From positions 1-64,000 of the forward strand of contig JAHBTN010000017.1 in assembly GCA_019638575.1 (NCBI GenBank): a stretch of 64,000 nt of DNA. Direction: 5' to 3'. Each line of letters starts with the position of its first letter. The first letter of the stretch is position 1. A program made the position numbers and the translations under genes. This stretch comes from Ferruginibacter sp. (GTDB lineage Bacteria > Bacteroidota > Bacteroidia > Chitinophagales > Chitinophagaceae). The notes under the pieces are model-generated. The model was not told where the DNA came from. It saw only the letters and a program-made list of their open reading frames with translations, and did no database searches. Positions 1-8,542 of this stretch are shown here, one piece after another.

Positions 1-331
1 ATAGCGTTTCTTTTATGCATCAAAAAACAACAAAAACTTTAATTATTAAAAATGTACCTACTCTTTTTTACCAATATTAAAAAATACCGGCAGGGCTTTC
101 GGTTTTGCCCTTTGCAGTAATCGTATGTTGTACACCACACAATTTACCGCTGTGTTTGCAAACTAATTTTTTAAAAAATAAAGGCCTTTTTGTAAAAGTG
201 AAGCAATAATTTTAAAAATGCAAGAAACGGAGGGTTGTAAAATACAACCTTTGCAAAATTTAACAACAGAAATTAAATTTGTTTGAAAGCTGTAACACCG
301 GTTGCCCCATTCAAAAATGTGTAAAAAAACT
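1..331. other. AT-rich noncoding leader, no gene seen
   Basis: No open frame here looks like a gene. The only structures noticed are a short perfect hairpin, GGTTGTA-AAA-TACAACC at 233-249, and a weak GGGC/GCCC stem near 95-115. The stretch is probably the 5' region of a leftward gene outside the window, or plain intergenic DNA. Confidence 0.5.
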
Positions 332-467
332 ATTTTTTCTCAGCAACGTCTCCTAATAGGCAGTGTGTGTAAGCCAGGGACGTTGCGTAATAGTGAATAT
401 TATTTTTTTCAGAAAACGCAACGTCCTCGCCACACACAAATCCGGAGGAGAGACGTTGCTGAAAAAA
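332..467. repeat. Long imperfect palindrome (MITE- or REP-like)
   Basis: Three nested inverted pairs face each other around an AT-rich loop. The outer arms begin ATTTTTTC and carry AGCAACGTCTC (about 332-354), answered by GAGACGTTGCTGAAAAAAT (about 449-467). The middle pair is GTGTGTG (364-370) with CACACAC (431-437). The inner pair is GGACGTTGCGT (378-388) with ACGCAACGTCC (416-426). The word CAACGTC therefore occurs four times in alternating orientation. Just downstream, 481-500 holds a short direct repeat, CTTTGCGaCTTTGCGt. No transposase is encoded. The symmetry suggests a non-autonomous palindromic repeat that would be dispersed in the genome, but no second copy was seen in this window. 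Open frames crossing it are by-products of the palindrome. Confidence 0.7.
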
Positions 468-545
468 TGCTTCTTTTCAACTTTGCGACTTTGCGTGAAA
501 AAATTAAGCCGCTTAATACCTTTACCATTTTGCTGCTTTCTTTAG

Positions 546-577
546 TTTGGGCAATGTTTTTGTTTGCGGTATTTTTG
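546..577 (+). promoter_or_regulatory. Bacteroidota-type promoter of metG
   Basis: TTTG (546-549) and TATTTTTG (570-577) lie 20 nt apart, which fits the -33 TTTG / -7 TAnnTTTG consensus. Only seven bases separate the -7 box from the metG ATG at 585, so the predicted transcript would start at or next to the start codon. Confidence 0.55.
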
Positions 578-584
578 CATCCAC

Positions 585-2711
585 ATGAACAAGCCTAAAC
601 GATATTTGATAACATCGGCCCTGCCTTATGCCAACGGCCCCAAGCATATTGGCCACCTTGCCGGTGCTTATTTGCCAGCCGATATTTATGTAAGGTACCT
701 GCGTGCCAAAAAAGAAGATGTAGTATATGTTTGCGGCAGCGATGAACATGGCGCCGCCATCACCATACAAGCCATTAAAGAAAATACCACACCACGTGCC
801 ATTGTAGATAAATACCATGCATTGCTTAAAAGCAATATGGCCAATCTTGGTATTTCGTTCGATATCTATCACCGCACTTCGGAACCTATACATCATCAAA
901 CCGCACAGGAATTTTTTACTGCACTGAATGATAAGGGCGACCTGATTCAAAAAGAAACGGAGCAGTTTTATGATGAGGAAGCAAAAAGTTTTTTAGCCGA
1001 CCGCTATATCATTGGCACCTGCCCGGTTTGCGGCAACGAAAACGCTTATGGCGACCAATGTGAAAAATGCGGCACATCATTAAGTCCCGATCAGTTGATA
1101 AACCCACGCAGTACATTAAGCGGTAAAGCGCCTTCAAAAAAATCAACCACACATTGGTTTTTACCGTTGGACAAGCATGAAGGTTTTTTGCGTGATTGGA
1201 TACTTAACCAACATAAAGATGATTGGAAGACCAATGTACTTGGACAGTGTAAAAGTTGGATGGACCTGGGTTTGCAGCCAAGAGCCGTAACCCGTGACCT
1301 TGATTGGGGTGTGCCGTTGCCCCCCAATGTAGATGGCGGAAAAGGTAAAGTGCTGTATGTTTGGTTTGATGCACCCATTGGTTATATAAGCGCTACCAGG
1401 CAATGGGCTATAGATAATAATAAAGATTGGAAACCTTACTGGCAGGATAAGGATACAAAACTTGTACATTTTATTGGTAAGGATAATATTGTTTTTCATG
1501 CCATCATTTTTCCGGTGATGCTGAAACTGCATGGAAATATTTTACCCGATAATGTGCCCAGCAACGAGTTCATGAACCTGGAGGGGGATAAGATGAGCAC
1601 CAGCCGTGGATGGAGCATTGAGATGGATGACTACATCAATGACTTTGTTAAAAAAGAAAATGGCGGCGATATGATGGTGGATGCTTTGCGCTATTACCTT
1701 ACACAAATTGCTCCGGAAACAAAAGACAGTGAGTTTACCTGGAAGGGTTTCCAGGATGCGGTGAACAGCGAACTGGTTTCTATTTTTGGTAATTATGTAA
1801 ACCGCACATTTGTGCTGATGCATAAATTGTGTAAAGGAAAAGTGCCTCCACTGCATGAAACATTATTGGATGATGCAGATAAAAAGATTTTTGCCGATAT
1901 ACTTGAAACAAAGAACAGAATTGAGAACCTGCTTGAAACTTATAAGTTCAGGGATGCTTTGTACGAAGTGATTGACCTTGCCAGGAAAGGAAACAAATAC
2001 ATGCAGGATAAACAACCCTGGATTGTGGCTAAAACACTTGATACAAACCCCGATAATCAAAAGCTGATTGATAATTGTTTGCATATTTGTTTACAGCTAA
2101 CAGCAAATCTCACTGTATTAATAAATCCCTTCCTTCCGTTTACGGCAAAAAAAATGTGTTACATGCTTAAAGTGGTGGATAAGATGCTTGATTGGGAAAA
2201 CGCAGGCAAGCCTAAATTATTAAGCGTAGGTTACTCATTGAGGGCGCCTGAATTATTGTTCCGTAAAATTGAAGATGAAGAAGTGAAACAACAGGTGGAA
2301 AAATTAAACAATAAAAAAATGGCTATGGAAAATGCTGCTTTAAAATCTGCTGATGAAAAAGATGCAACGCTTGCAACGGTTAAACCCGAAATTCAATTTG
2401 ATGATTTTGCAAAGATTGATTTAAAAGTTGCCACAATCATTAGTGCTTCAAAAGTGGAGAAGGCTGATAAGCTTTTAAAACTGGAAGTTGATTTGGGATT
2501 TGAAAAACGCACTATTGTAAGCGGCATAGCAATGCATTTTACGCCTGAAGAAATTGTTGGCAAACAAGTAGTGGTAGTGGCTAATCTTGCACCCCGTAAA
2601 ATGAGAGGGATTGAAAGCAATGGTATGATACTGATGGCAGAAGATAAATCGGGTAAACTGCATTTTGTAAGTCCCCAAACGGTAATTGATGCAGGAAGCA
2701 ATGTGAGCTAA
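585..2711 (+). CDS. metG: Methionyl-tRNA synthetase
   Basis: Class I aminoacyl-tRNA synthetase that charges tRNA-Met in the cytoplasm. The 708-residue product has the HIGH motif at residues 21-24, a zinc knuckle with CPVC and CEKC near 145-160, the KMSTS loop near 345, an anticodon-binding helical domain, and a C-terminal tRNA-binding (Trbd111-like) domain over roughly the last 105 residues, beginning near DFAKIDLKVA. That fits the long dimeric MetG form. A TTG at 564 opens the same frame, but ATG 585 was chosen because the family begins with a short basic stretch before YLITSALPYANG and because TTG 564 lies upstream of the promoter -7 box. No Shine-Dalgarno is visible. Confidence 0.97.
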   Translation: MNKPKRYLITSALPYANGPKHIGHLAGAYLPADIYVRYLRAKKEDVVYVCGSDEHGAAITIQAIKENTTPRAIVDKYHALLKSNMANLGISFDIYHRTSEPIHHQTAQEFFTALNDKGDLIQKETEQFYDEEAKSFLADRYIIGTCPVCGNENAYGDQCEKCGTSLSPDQLINPRSTLSGKAPSKKSTTHWFLPLDKHEGFLRDWILNQHKDDWKTNVLGQCKSWMDLGLQPRAVTRDLDWGVPLPPNVDGGKGKVLYVWFDAPIGYISATRQWAIDNNKDWKPYWQDKDTKLVHFIGKDNIVFHAIIFPVMLKLHGNILPDNVPSNEFMNLEGDKMSTSRGWSIEMDDYINDFVKKENGGDMMVDALRYYLTQIAPETKDSEFTWKGFQDAVNSELVSIFGNYVNRTFVLMHKLCKGKVPPLHETLLDDADKKIFADILETKNRIENLLETYKFRDALYEVIDLARKGNKYMQDKQPWIVAKTLDTNPDNQKLIDNCLHICLQLTANLTVLINPFLPFTAKKMCYMLKVVDKMLDWENAGKPKLLSVGYSLRAPELLFRKIEDEEVKQQVEKLNNKKMAMENAALKSADEKDATLATVKPEIQFDDFAKIDLKVATIISASKVEKADKLLKLEVDLGFEKRTIVSGIAMHFTPEEIVGKQVVVVANLAPRKMRGIESNGMILMAEDKSGKLHFVSPQTVIDAGSNVS

Positions 2712-2822
2712 GGTTTTAAAGATGTTAACCATCATTATGATATTAGGCTGTTACGGCATTATTTTGTAACTTTTTGATTCAATAAACTAATCCTAACATT
2801 ATAAAGCATAAAAAATAGTTTT

Positions 2823-3899
2823 ATGAACAGTAAAAAATTAATCCTGGTATTTTGTTTAGCAATAAGTACATCGGTATTTGCTCAAAAACCCGATATGAAT
2901 TTGGTGCCTTATCGCCAGGGCGATTTGTGGGGCTATGCAAGCGCCGACAGGAGCATTGTAATTAAACCTGAATATGCAGAAGCAGGTTTGTTTCACGAAG
3001 GGTTTGCTGCTGTGAAAAAAGCTGATAAGTACGGGTTTATTAATATGGAAGGCAAAGTGGTGATTCCTTTTCGTTATTTTAAAGTAACGCCATTTAGGTA
3101 TGGTTTTTTTGCTGCCAAAGGAAATGCAAAAACTGCCGATGGTGATTTGCACCAGGAGAAATCGGTGTTGTTTGCCGGTGCATCACTCACCAAAGACGGA
3201 TATGAAATTTGTATTGATACAAAAGGACAGCGTATGCCTAAATGCCCGGCCATACCCGAGAACAGTGCACCGGATATTAACAAATCAAGTACTGTTGAAG
3301 TAAAAACAAATTACAGCACTATTCATAAAACCGGGCTTTTTGATAAAATTATTGATGATTACAAATTAGTGCCCGGCGCCGATGCCACTTATTATATTGC
3401 CACCCGTGGCAATAACTATGGTGTATTCAATAATACCTTCGATATAATTTTACCTTTTGAATATACCATGATTAAGAAAAAAAATATTGGTGGTATGACT
3501 TATCTGTTAGCAGAAAAAAACGGATTGCATGGTGTTTTCTTTGGTAATGGATCGCCATATATTACGGTTGAAAATAAAAAATTACAGGCAGTTACGGCCC
3601 CTAACTCGGTAAGTTATTTTATTGTAGGCCAGGAAGGTAAAATAGGAGTGAAGGATATGACGCATAAATATGTTGTAGAAACCAAATATGCAGATGTTGC
3701 GTATGACTCAACCGGCACCGGGTTTATTTTAACTGCCGATGATGGTACTAAAGGATTTTGGTTTTTGAGTGGTAAAACTGTGGAGCCTAAATATGCTGAA
3801 GTAAAAGCATTGCCTGTAGGCGATTACATAAAAGTAAAAACGCAAGCAGGCAAATGGGGTTATGTAAACAGTAAAGGTCTTGAGTTTTTTGAAGATTGA
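2823..3899 (+). CDS. Secreted WG-repeat-containing protein
   Basis: The 358-residue protein has a clear signal peptide (hydrophobic stretch then VFAQ, cleavage near residue 20). It is built from degenerate WG/KWG-type beta repeats: LWGYAS, KYGFINMEGKVVIP, NYGVFNNTFDIILP, KIGVKD, KGFWF and a final KWGYVNSKG. Each follows the pattern W/YG-aromatic-x-n-G-x-h-V-I-P-x-x-Y. Such repeats are common in exported Bacteroidota proteins and have no settled biochemical role. It stands alone after metG and ends at a bidirectional terminator. Function unknown. Confidence 0.85.
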   Translation: MNSKKLILVFCLAISTSVFAQKPDMNLVPYRQGDLWGYASADRSIVIKPEYAEAGLFHEGFAAVKKADKYGFINMEGKVVIPFRYFKVTPFRYGFFAAKGNAKTADGDLHQEKSVLFAGASLTKDGYEICIDTKGQRMPKCPAIPENSAPDINKSSTVEVKTNYSTIHKTGLFDKIIDDYKLVPGADATYYIATRGNNYGVFNNTFDIILPFEYTMIKKKNIGGMTYLLAEKNGLHGVFFGNGSPYITVENKKLQAVTAPNSVSYFIVGQEGKIGVKDMTHKYVVETKYADVAYDSTGTGFILTADDGTKGFWFLSGKTVEPKYAEVKALPVGDYIKVKTQAGKWGYVNSKGLEFFED

Positions 3900-3921
3900 T
3901 ATTTCATTTTAAAAACAATAT

Positions 3922-3947
3922 AAAAGCTGCAGTTAACTGCGGCTTTT
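3922..3947. terminator. Bidirectional rho-independent terminator
   Basis: AAAAGCTGCAGTT (3922-3934) pairs with AACTGCGGCTTTT (3935-3947) apart from one G-T wobble. It has T-rich flanks on both strands and serves the WG-repeat gene and the convergent sulfatase fragment, whose stop codon (3933-3935) lies inside the stem. Confidence 0.65.
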
Positions 3948-4690
3948 ATATTTATAAGATGTATTGTTGTATTGTTTGCCCATTTGTTGTATAAAGGCCT
4001 GTATCAGTCTTGTTAAACTTACCCGTTGGTTTTCGTATTTTTTTTCTGTGATGAGGTTTATGCTTTCAGTATGGTTGCTTTTAAAATGGTAAAGATATTC
4101 TGGTTTGTTGCTTACCGTGTTATATCCTAGTACAAAACTGCTGTCGATAACCTGGTAAATTTCATTATTAGGTTTCATAAAAGTATAAGGCTTTAGCGAA
4201 CTGGTATCTAAAAGATTATTGCCATAGCTGATGATTTTGTTGCGGTAGCCGGCAACTGATAATATAGTTCCTAAAATATCAAACTGGCTTACCGGAGTTT
4301 CAATCACCTGCTTATCTTTTTTAGAAGCATCAAATATTATAATGGGTATTTTATAACTGCTAACAGCATGGTAAGTTCCTTTTACTCCTTCGGGAAACAT
4401 CCAGTGATCTGAACAAAAGATAAAAACGGTGTTGCTAAACCAGCTTTCTTTTTTAGCTGCATCAAAAAACTTTTGCAGGCAGTAATCATAATAACGCATG
4501 CTTTTCATTGGCGCCGTATAATTTTTGGGCATTGCCAATGTAAATGAACCGGGCAAATCGTAAGGGTAATGTGTTGAAATATTATATTGTATACCCAGGA
4601 ACGGTTGTTGCTGTTCTTTTAATTTACTGTTGAAAAAATCGAGTACATATTCATCCTGCAAACCCATGCTGTGTGCAGGTAATTTTTTAT
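3933..4690 (-). pseudogene. Sulfatase/LTA-synthase-like gene, 3' fragment
   Basis: This is the C-terminal third of a membrane phosphoglycerol-transferase/sulfatase-type protein. Recognisable elements are an NISTHYPY stretch, the metal-ligand motif CSDHW in FIFCSDHWMFPEG, and KIPIIIF followed by QFDILGTIL. The first ATG of the fragment is at 4667, but the host frame runs back to about 4690, where IS sequence starts. The N-terminal part lies at 6442-7639. If the element is removed the frames join as GCG GGT T/AT AAA AAA, giving the plausible Gly-Tyr-Lys-Lys-Leu-Pro-Ala-His-Ser-Met. The predicted nucleophile region and the DH metal site are on different fragments, so neither half should be active. 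Confidence 0.85.
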
Positions 4691-4706
4691 AATTTGGAGC
4701 GTAAAA

Positions 4707-4729
4707 CCCACAAATCTTTAGTTTGTGGG
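4707..4729. repeat. IS605 left-end hairpin
   Basis: CCCACAAA (4707-4714) and TTTGTGGG (4722-4729) form a perfect 8-bp stem with loop TCTTTAG, 14-16 nt from the inferred left boundary. This is the type of subterminal structure bound by Y1 transposases. Confidence 0.85.
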
Positions 4730-4739
4730 ATGTAAGCGA

Positions 4740-5150
4740 CTAACCCTGATTGAGAATATACTCACGAATGGTATCAGGGGAAGCCTCACCGATTGAACAA
4801 ACGAAGTAACCATCTGACCAGAAAGTATGCTCTTTCCAAAAGTTCTTTGACAAAATGTTTTTGTGCAGCTTCCAAATTGCAATAGTGCTTTCCTGCTTCA
4901 ATTTGCGAACAATGGAAGTAACCGAAAGTCGTGGAATGTAACGGATAAGGAAATGAATGTGGTCAATATCGCTTTCAAAGACTTCAATTTCAAAATCTGA
5001 ATTAGAAGTGATTGACTGCATGATTGCTTTCATGTCATTATCCAAAGCATCAACCAATAGTTTTTTACGGTACTTGCAAACAAAAATGAGATGGCATTTA
5101 AGATAATGCTTTGAACGATTTGTGGAAACGTAATTACTTTTTTTACACAT
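4740..5150 (-). CDS. tnpA: IS200/IS605 transposase TnpA (Y1 HUH type)
   Basis: Single-strand DNA transposase of 136 residues. The HUH metal site is HIH at residues 64 and 66 in DIDHIHFLIRYIP. The catalytic tyrosine is Y131 in the closing motif REYILNQG. The core is the usual RRM-like fold beginning HYLKCHLIFVCKYRKK. The open frame extends to a TTG at 5174, but ATG 5150 matches the usual family start and length. It is transcribed away from tnpB, with about 100 nt between the two start codons. Confidence 0.93.
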   Translation of the reverse strand: MCKKSNYVSTNRSKHYLKCHLIFVCKYRKKLLVDALDNDMKAIMQSITSNSDFEIEVFESDIDHIHFLIRYIPRLSVTSIVRKLKQESTIAIWKLHKNILSKNFWKEHTFWSDGYFVCSIGEASPDTIREYILNQG

Positions 5151-5217
5151 AGTAGCGAAGTTTTTGTGAAACAATCTTTACCCTTTACGGGGATTGTTTT
5201 ACAGAAACGTAGCGGGC

Positions 5218-5248
5218 TTTGTAAAGTCAAAATAATTTCGTATATTTG
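5218..5248 (+). promoter_or_regulatory. tnpB promoter
   Basis: TTTG (5218-5221), 19 nt, TATATTTG (5241-5248): an exact -33/-7 pair. The tnpB ATG follows six bases after the -7 box, the same tight layout as metG, and suggests a leaderless message. Confidence 0.55.
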
Positions 5249-5254
5249 CCACAA

Positions 5255-6388
5255 ATGTTAAGAGCATACAAATACGCCATTTTGCCTACCGAAGAACAAA
5301 AGCAACAATTAGCTAAGTTCTTTGGTAGTTGTCGTTTTGTTTACAATTTAGGCTTAGAGACTAAGTTGCAAGCATGGACATCTGCTCGTAAACATTTAAC
5401 CTGTATAGACCTTGCAAATCAGATGAAGGAATTGAAGGATACCGAAGCCGAATGGCTGCAAGAATGTCCTTCTCAAACCTTACAAATGTCTTTGAGAAAT
5501 TTAGATAATGCCTACACCAACTTTTTTCGTGGTGGCGGGTTTCCTAAATTCAAATCAAAACATCATAAGCAATCTATACAGTTTCCGCAAGGAGTAAAAA
5601 CAGACTTTGAAAGTGGCACTATCTTTCTGCCGAAGTTAAAAAACGTAACCTGTATTTTTCATCGCCAATTCAAGGGCGATATTAAAACAGTAACGGTTTC
5701 AAGAACTACCACAGGAAAATACTTTGTAAGCATACTGGTTGAGAATCAAAAGCAGTTGCCAAAAAAGAAACCTGTAAGGCAGAAAACCACAGTTGGTATT
5801 GATATGGGGGTGAAAACATTTGCAACCTTATCTGACGGAACATTCTTTGAAAATCCAAAGCATTTAAGATGTAATCTTAAAAGGCTTCGTGTTGAGCAAA
5901 GAAAGTTGAGCCGTAGGTTTAAAAGAGGTGCAAAGGAACAAAGCAAAAGCTATCAGAAACAAAAGCTGATAGTTGCCAAACTTCACGAACACATCAAAAA
6001 CCAACGTGAGGACTACTTACATAAAGCAAGTATTAACATAATTCGTTCTTTTGACACCATTTGCCTTGAAGATTTAAACATCAAAGGCATGATGCAGAAC
6101 GAAAAATTAGCACTTGCAATAGGCGAAGTAGGCTGGTACAAATTCAAAACAATGCTTGAATACAAAGCCGATTGGTACGGCAAAAACATTCAATACATTG
6201 GACGGTTTGAGCCATCTTCAAAGTTGTGTTCCCATTGCGGACATATTTTCAAAGAACTAAGTTTGAAAGACAGGTCGTGGACTTGTCAATCTTGCGGAAC
6301 AACCCATGATAGGGATTGCAACGCTGCAAACAATATTAAGAACTTCGGGCTTCGGTTCAAGCCTGCAACCGTTAACGTGAGCCATTAG
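5255..6388 (+). CDS. tnpB: RNA-guided endonuclease TnpB
   Basis: RuvC-type nuclease of IS200/IS605 elements, 377 residues from ATG 5255 (a TTG at 5246 inside the promoter was rejected). The N-terminal helix-turn-helix/OrfB region (RAYKYAILPTEEQ...GSCRFVYN) is followed by the split RuvC triad: D183 in GIDMGVKT, E272 in CLEDLNIKGM and D354 in THDRDCNAANN. A zinc ribbon has cysteines near 325/328 and 344/347. All catalytic residues are present, so the enzyme should be active. The end of the gene and the right end of the element probably also encode its guide RNA. Confidence 0.94.
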   Translation: MLRAYKYAILPTEEQKQQLAKFFGSCRFVYNLGLETKLQAWTSARKHLTCIDLANQMKELKDTEAEWLQECPSQTLQMSLRNLDNAYTNFFRGGGFPKFKSKHHKQSIQFPQGVKTDFESGTIFLPKLKNVTCIFHRQFKGDIKTVTVSRTTTGKYFVSILVENQKQLPKKKPVRQKTTVGIDMGVKTFATLSDGTFFENPKHLRCNLKRLRVEQRKLSRRFKRGAKEQSKSYQKQKLIVAKLHEHIKNQREDYLHKASINIIRSFDTICLEDLNIKGMMQNEKLALAIGEVGWYKFKTMLEYKADWYGKNIQYIGRFEPSSKLCSHCGHIFKELSLKDRSWTCQSCGTTHDRDCNAANNIKNFGLRFKPATVNVSH

Positions 6389-6460
6389 GCTGTGCGTATG
6401 GGTTGCGAAGCCCATTGGTCTTTAGCCAATGGGTAGTTCACAACCCGCTATCGATTCTTT
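6330..6460 (+). ncRNA. Predicted TnpB guide RNA (omega/reRNA)
   Basis: In characterised IS200/IS605 elements the guide RNA is processed from the 3' end of tnpB through the right end, and its guide is the host DNA just beyond the element. Here the right end carries two adjacent stems: TGGGTT...AGCCCA (6399-6414) and CCCATTGG-TCTTTAG-CCAATGGG (6411-6433). The guide should begin at about 6442 with AACCCGCTATCGATTC. The limits given are approximate and the call rests on family knowledge. Confidence 0.4.
6411..6433. repeat. IS605 right-end hairpin
   Basis: CCCATTGG (6411-6418) and CCAATGGG (6426-6433) form a perfect 8-bp stem with loop TCTTTAG. The loop is identical to that of the left-end hairpin although the stem sequences differ. 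Confidence 0.85.
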
Positions 6461-7639
6461 GCTGTAATATTTATCAATACCAAGCCAGTTCATGCATTTT
6501 GCAAAACCAAAATTGTCGTATTCATCACCAATACAAAATAAAGATGTATAGTTAAGTTGATGAAGCGCCTGCCCGATATGTGTAATAGGCATGTTGATGT
6601 AAGGCGAATGATAAACCGGGATATCTGTTGCAGTGGGAATACCGGCCAGTATTGCTGTAATGCCTTTGTTAGATTCGTGGGCATAGCAATATGCATTTTT
6701 GTAAAAACGGCTTTCCTGCAATAGCGAATCAAAAAAAGGCATGGCAACTTTAAATGCGCTTGCTGTATCAAAAAAATCGTAGGGCACACTTTCCATAATG
6801 AACAATACAATATTCTTTTTATTACCAGATGTTTGGTTTACAGTTACAAACTTTTGTAATGGCAGCAACGAATCACATACTGCATCACGCATGAATGCTG
6901 TGGCTGACACCTGTCCGCCATTTCTAAAAACCGAGTATAAAAAAGTATGAAACGAATTTTGTACAAAGGGTAATTCGTTGCTGTTAAGTTGCAGCATAGG
7001 GTATGCCGGCAGTAACCTTTTGCTGAAATATTTTGAAGGCAGCACAATCATCAAAATAAAACAAAACAAAAGAATACATGCAGCGCAGTAACCATAAGCG
7101 CCTTTGTTGAAGGCTTTCATGAATCTTTTATGTAAAACCCATAACAAATAAAAGATACCGGCCAGTAATATAAAAAACAAGATGATGATAAAAAGTTTTT
7201 GCAGTAAAAGCCTTTCTAACGGGTGACCTACTACATACAAAAGGTCGGCATTGGCACGCTGAAAATGAAAACGGAAATAAAAAACATCTACAAGGTTAAG
7301 TAAAACAGCAAAAAAGTTTATTATGGTAAATACAGGTACTATTATCCATTTTGAAATATTAAACTTTACAAACCTGGCAATTATTAAAGCAAACAAAAAA
7401 AGAGAATTAATGCCTGCAACTACCAACAGGTCGGTAAATAACGACCATTTTATCATCTTCATTTTCTCCAGTGATGTAAGCGAAACGGCCTGCCCGTTAA
7501 ATAATAAATGATAGTTGTAATTATAAAATATTATTTTTAAAAAAGAATGAATGATTAGCAGGCAAAGCACAAACAAAATAAATGGTTTGTTATTTTGCCA
7601 GGAAAACTTACCTGCAACCGGTAAAAAATTAAATTTCAT
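6422..7639 (-). pseudogene. Sulfatase/LTA-synthase-like gene, 5' fragment
   Basis: N-terminal part of the interrupted gene. It shows about five transmembrane helices in the first ~210 residues, then the start of an alkaline-phosphatase-fold domain with the metal-binding Glu in IVLFIMESVPYDFF and the probable nucleophile Thr in NKGITAIL. Host coding runs from ATG 7639 to about 6442. The last six residues before the stop at 6422 (CELPIG) come from the IS end. The joined gene would be 1956 nt (651 residues), a normal length for LTA-synthase-like membrane sulfatases that transfer phosphoglycerol or phosphoethanolamine groups. Its start codon lies 21 nt from that of the divergent phosphodiesterase-like gene. 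Confidence 0.88.
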
Positions 7640-7660
7640 AAAACCTGGATATTCATACTG

Positions 7661-8452
7661 ATGAAATGGGCCTTTAAAAACAAATATAAGTTAATGGTTT
7701 TTATCATTGGCCTGTACCTGTTGGCCGATGTGTTGCAGCATAAAGGACAGGCAAGGGTTTTGTTTCCTTTACAGTATCCTGTTTTTAAAACTGATGTTGC
7801 TGAACCGGGCAATAATACACTCATCAATAAGGATAAACATTGGTTAAAAGCAGTAAACACTGTAAACAGGATGAGCCTTGTAAATAAAAACTGCAGTGGA
7901 TTTGAATGTGATGTATATTTTAATATGCAGCAAAATGAATTTGAAGTTCATCACGACCCCGATAAAGCAACCGGCACTATGCTGAAAGATTTATTGAAAC
8001 ATTATCAGCAACAAAACCTAACAGCATCTTTATGGCTCGATTTTAAAAACCTCAACGGTTCAAATGCCATTGCATCATTAAACAGGTTGATGCAGTTAAG
8101 AAAAGATTACAACCTAAAGGATAAAATACTCGTTGAATCATCACAGGCAAATCTTTTAACAGCTTTTGCCGATAGTGGTTTTTTCACTTCTTACTATACA
8201 CCATTGTTTAACCCATATAAAATAAGCGATGCAGAAAAAAAAATATGGGCAGATAGCATTGTATCAACAATAAAAAATTCAAAAGTGGATGCCTTATCGG
8301 GTTATTATTTTCAGTACCCGTATTTGCATCATTATTTTCCAAACTATAAAATATTAACCTGGGTTGAAACCGATATATTAAGCCTGGTAAATTGGTTGTT
8401 TACTAATAAAATTGCTGCCGATAAAGCAATCTTCATCAGCTTAAATCCTTAA
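7661..8452 (+). CDS. GDPD/PI-PLC-like phosphodiesterase-fold protein
   Basis: The 263-residue product has one N-terminal membrane anchor (residues ~8-26) and an outward-facing domain. The pattern GFECDVYF...FEVHHDP, then LWLDFKNLN and KILVESSQ, follows the E-x-D/H-D strand motifs of glycerophosphodiester phosphodiesterase-like TIM barrels. The usual opening HRG motif is not obvious, and a FAM151/menorin-type relative is possible. It is divergent from the interrupted sulfatase-like gene, which suggests related work on surface glycerophosphate polymers or lipids (inference). Catalytic activity is uncertain. Confidence 0.6.
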   Translation: MKWAFKNKYKLMVFIIGLYLLADVLQHKGQARVLFPLQYPVFKTDVAEPGNNTLINKDKHWLKAVNTVNRMSLVNKNCSGFECDVYFNMQQNEFEVHHDPDKATGTMLKDLLKHYQQQNLTASLWLDFKNLNGSNAIASLNRLMQLRKDYNLKDKILVESSQANLLTAFADSGFFTSYYTPLFNPYKISDAEKKIWADSIVSTIKNSKVDALSGYYFQYPYLHHYFPNYKILTWVETDILSLVNWLFTNKIAADKAIFISLNP

Positions 8453-8542
8453 TGGCATTGTATTCCTGTTTTTATTTTCAGCTTAAAGAGGAATGTCTTA
8501 ATTTCGACTTTATAAATAGTTGTTTAACTAACTAATTTTATT

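Larger units (their letters stand above)
4691..6443. mobile_element. IS200/IS605-type insertion sequence
   Basis: An element of about 1.75 kb with divergent tnpA (minus) and tnpB (plus). It has subterminal hairpins instead of terminal inverted repeats and no target-site duplication, as expected for the family. The ends were placed by rejoining the interrupted host gene. The left flank ends ...TTTTTTAT and the right flank begins CCCGC, with two A residues (4691-4692 or 6442-6443) that can belong to either side. The left hairpin (4707-4729) and right hairpin (6411-6433) share the loop TCTTTAG. The element looks intact: both frames are open and the motifs complete. Confidence 0.9.

Noticed and set aside
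233-249. GGTTGTA/TACAACC hairpin as a terminator
   Set aside because: The stem is short and AT-rich and lacks a T-run; no gene in the window would use it.
302-598. 98-codon open frame over the palindrome before metG
   Set aside because: It crosses the palindrome and the metG promoter, has no family signature, and its sequence is the by-product of repeated CAACGTC words.
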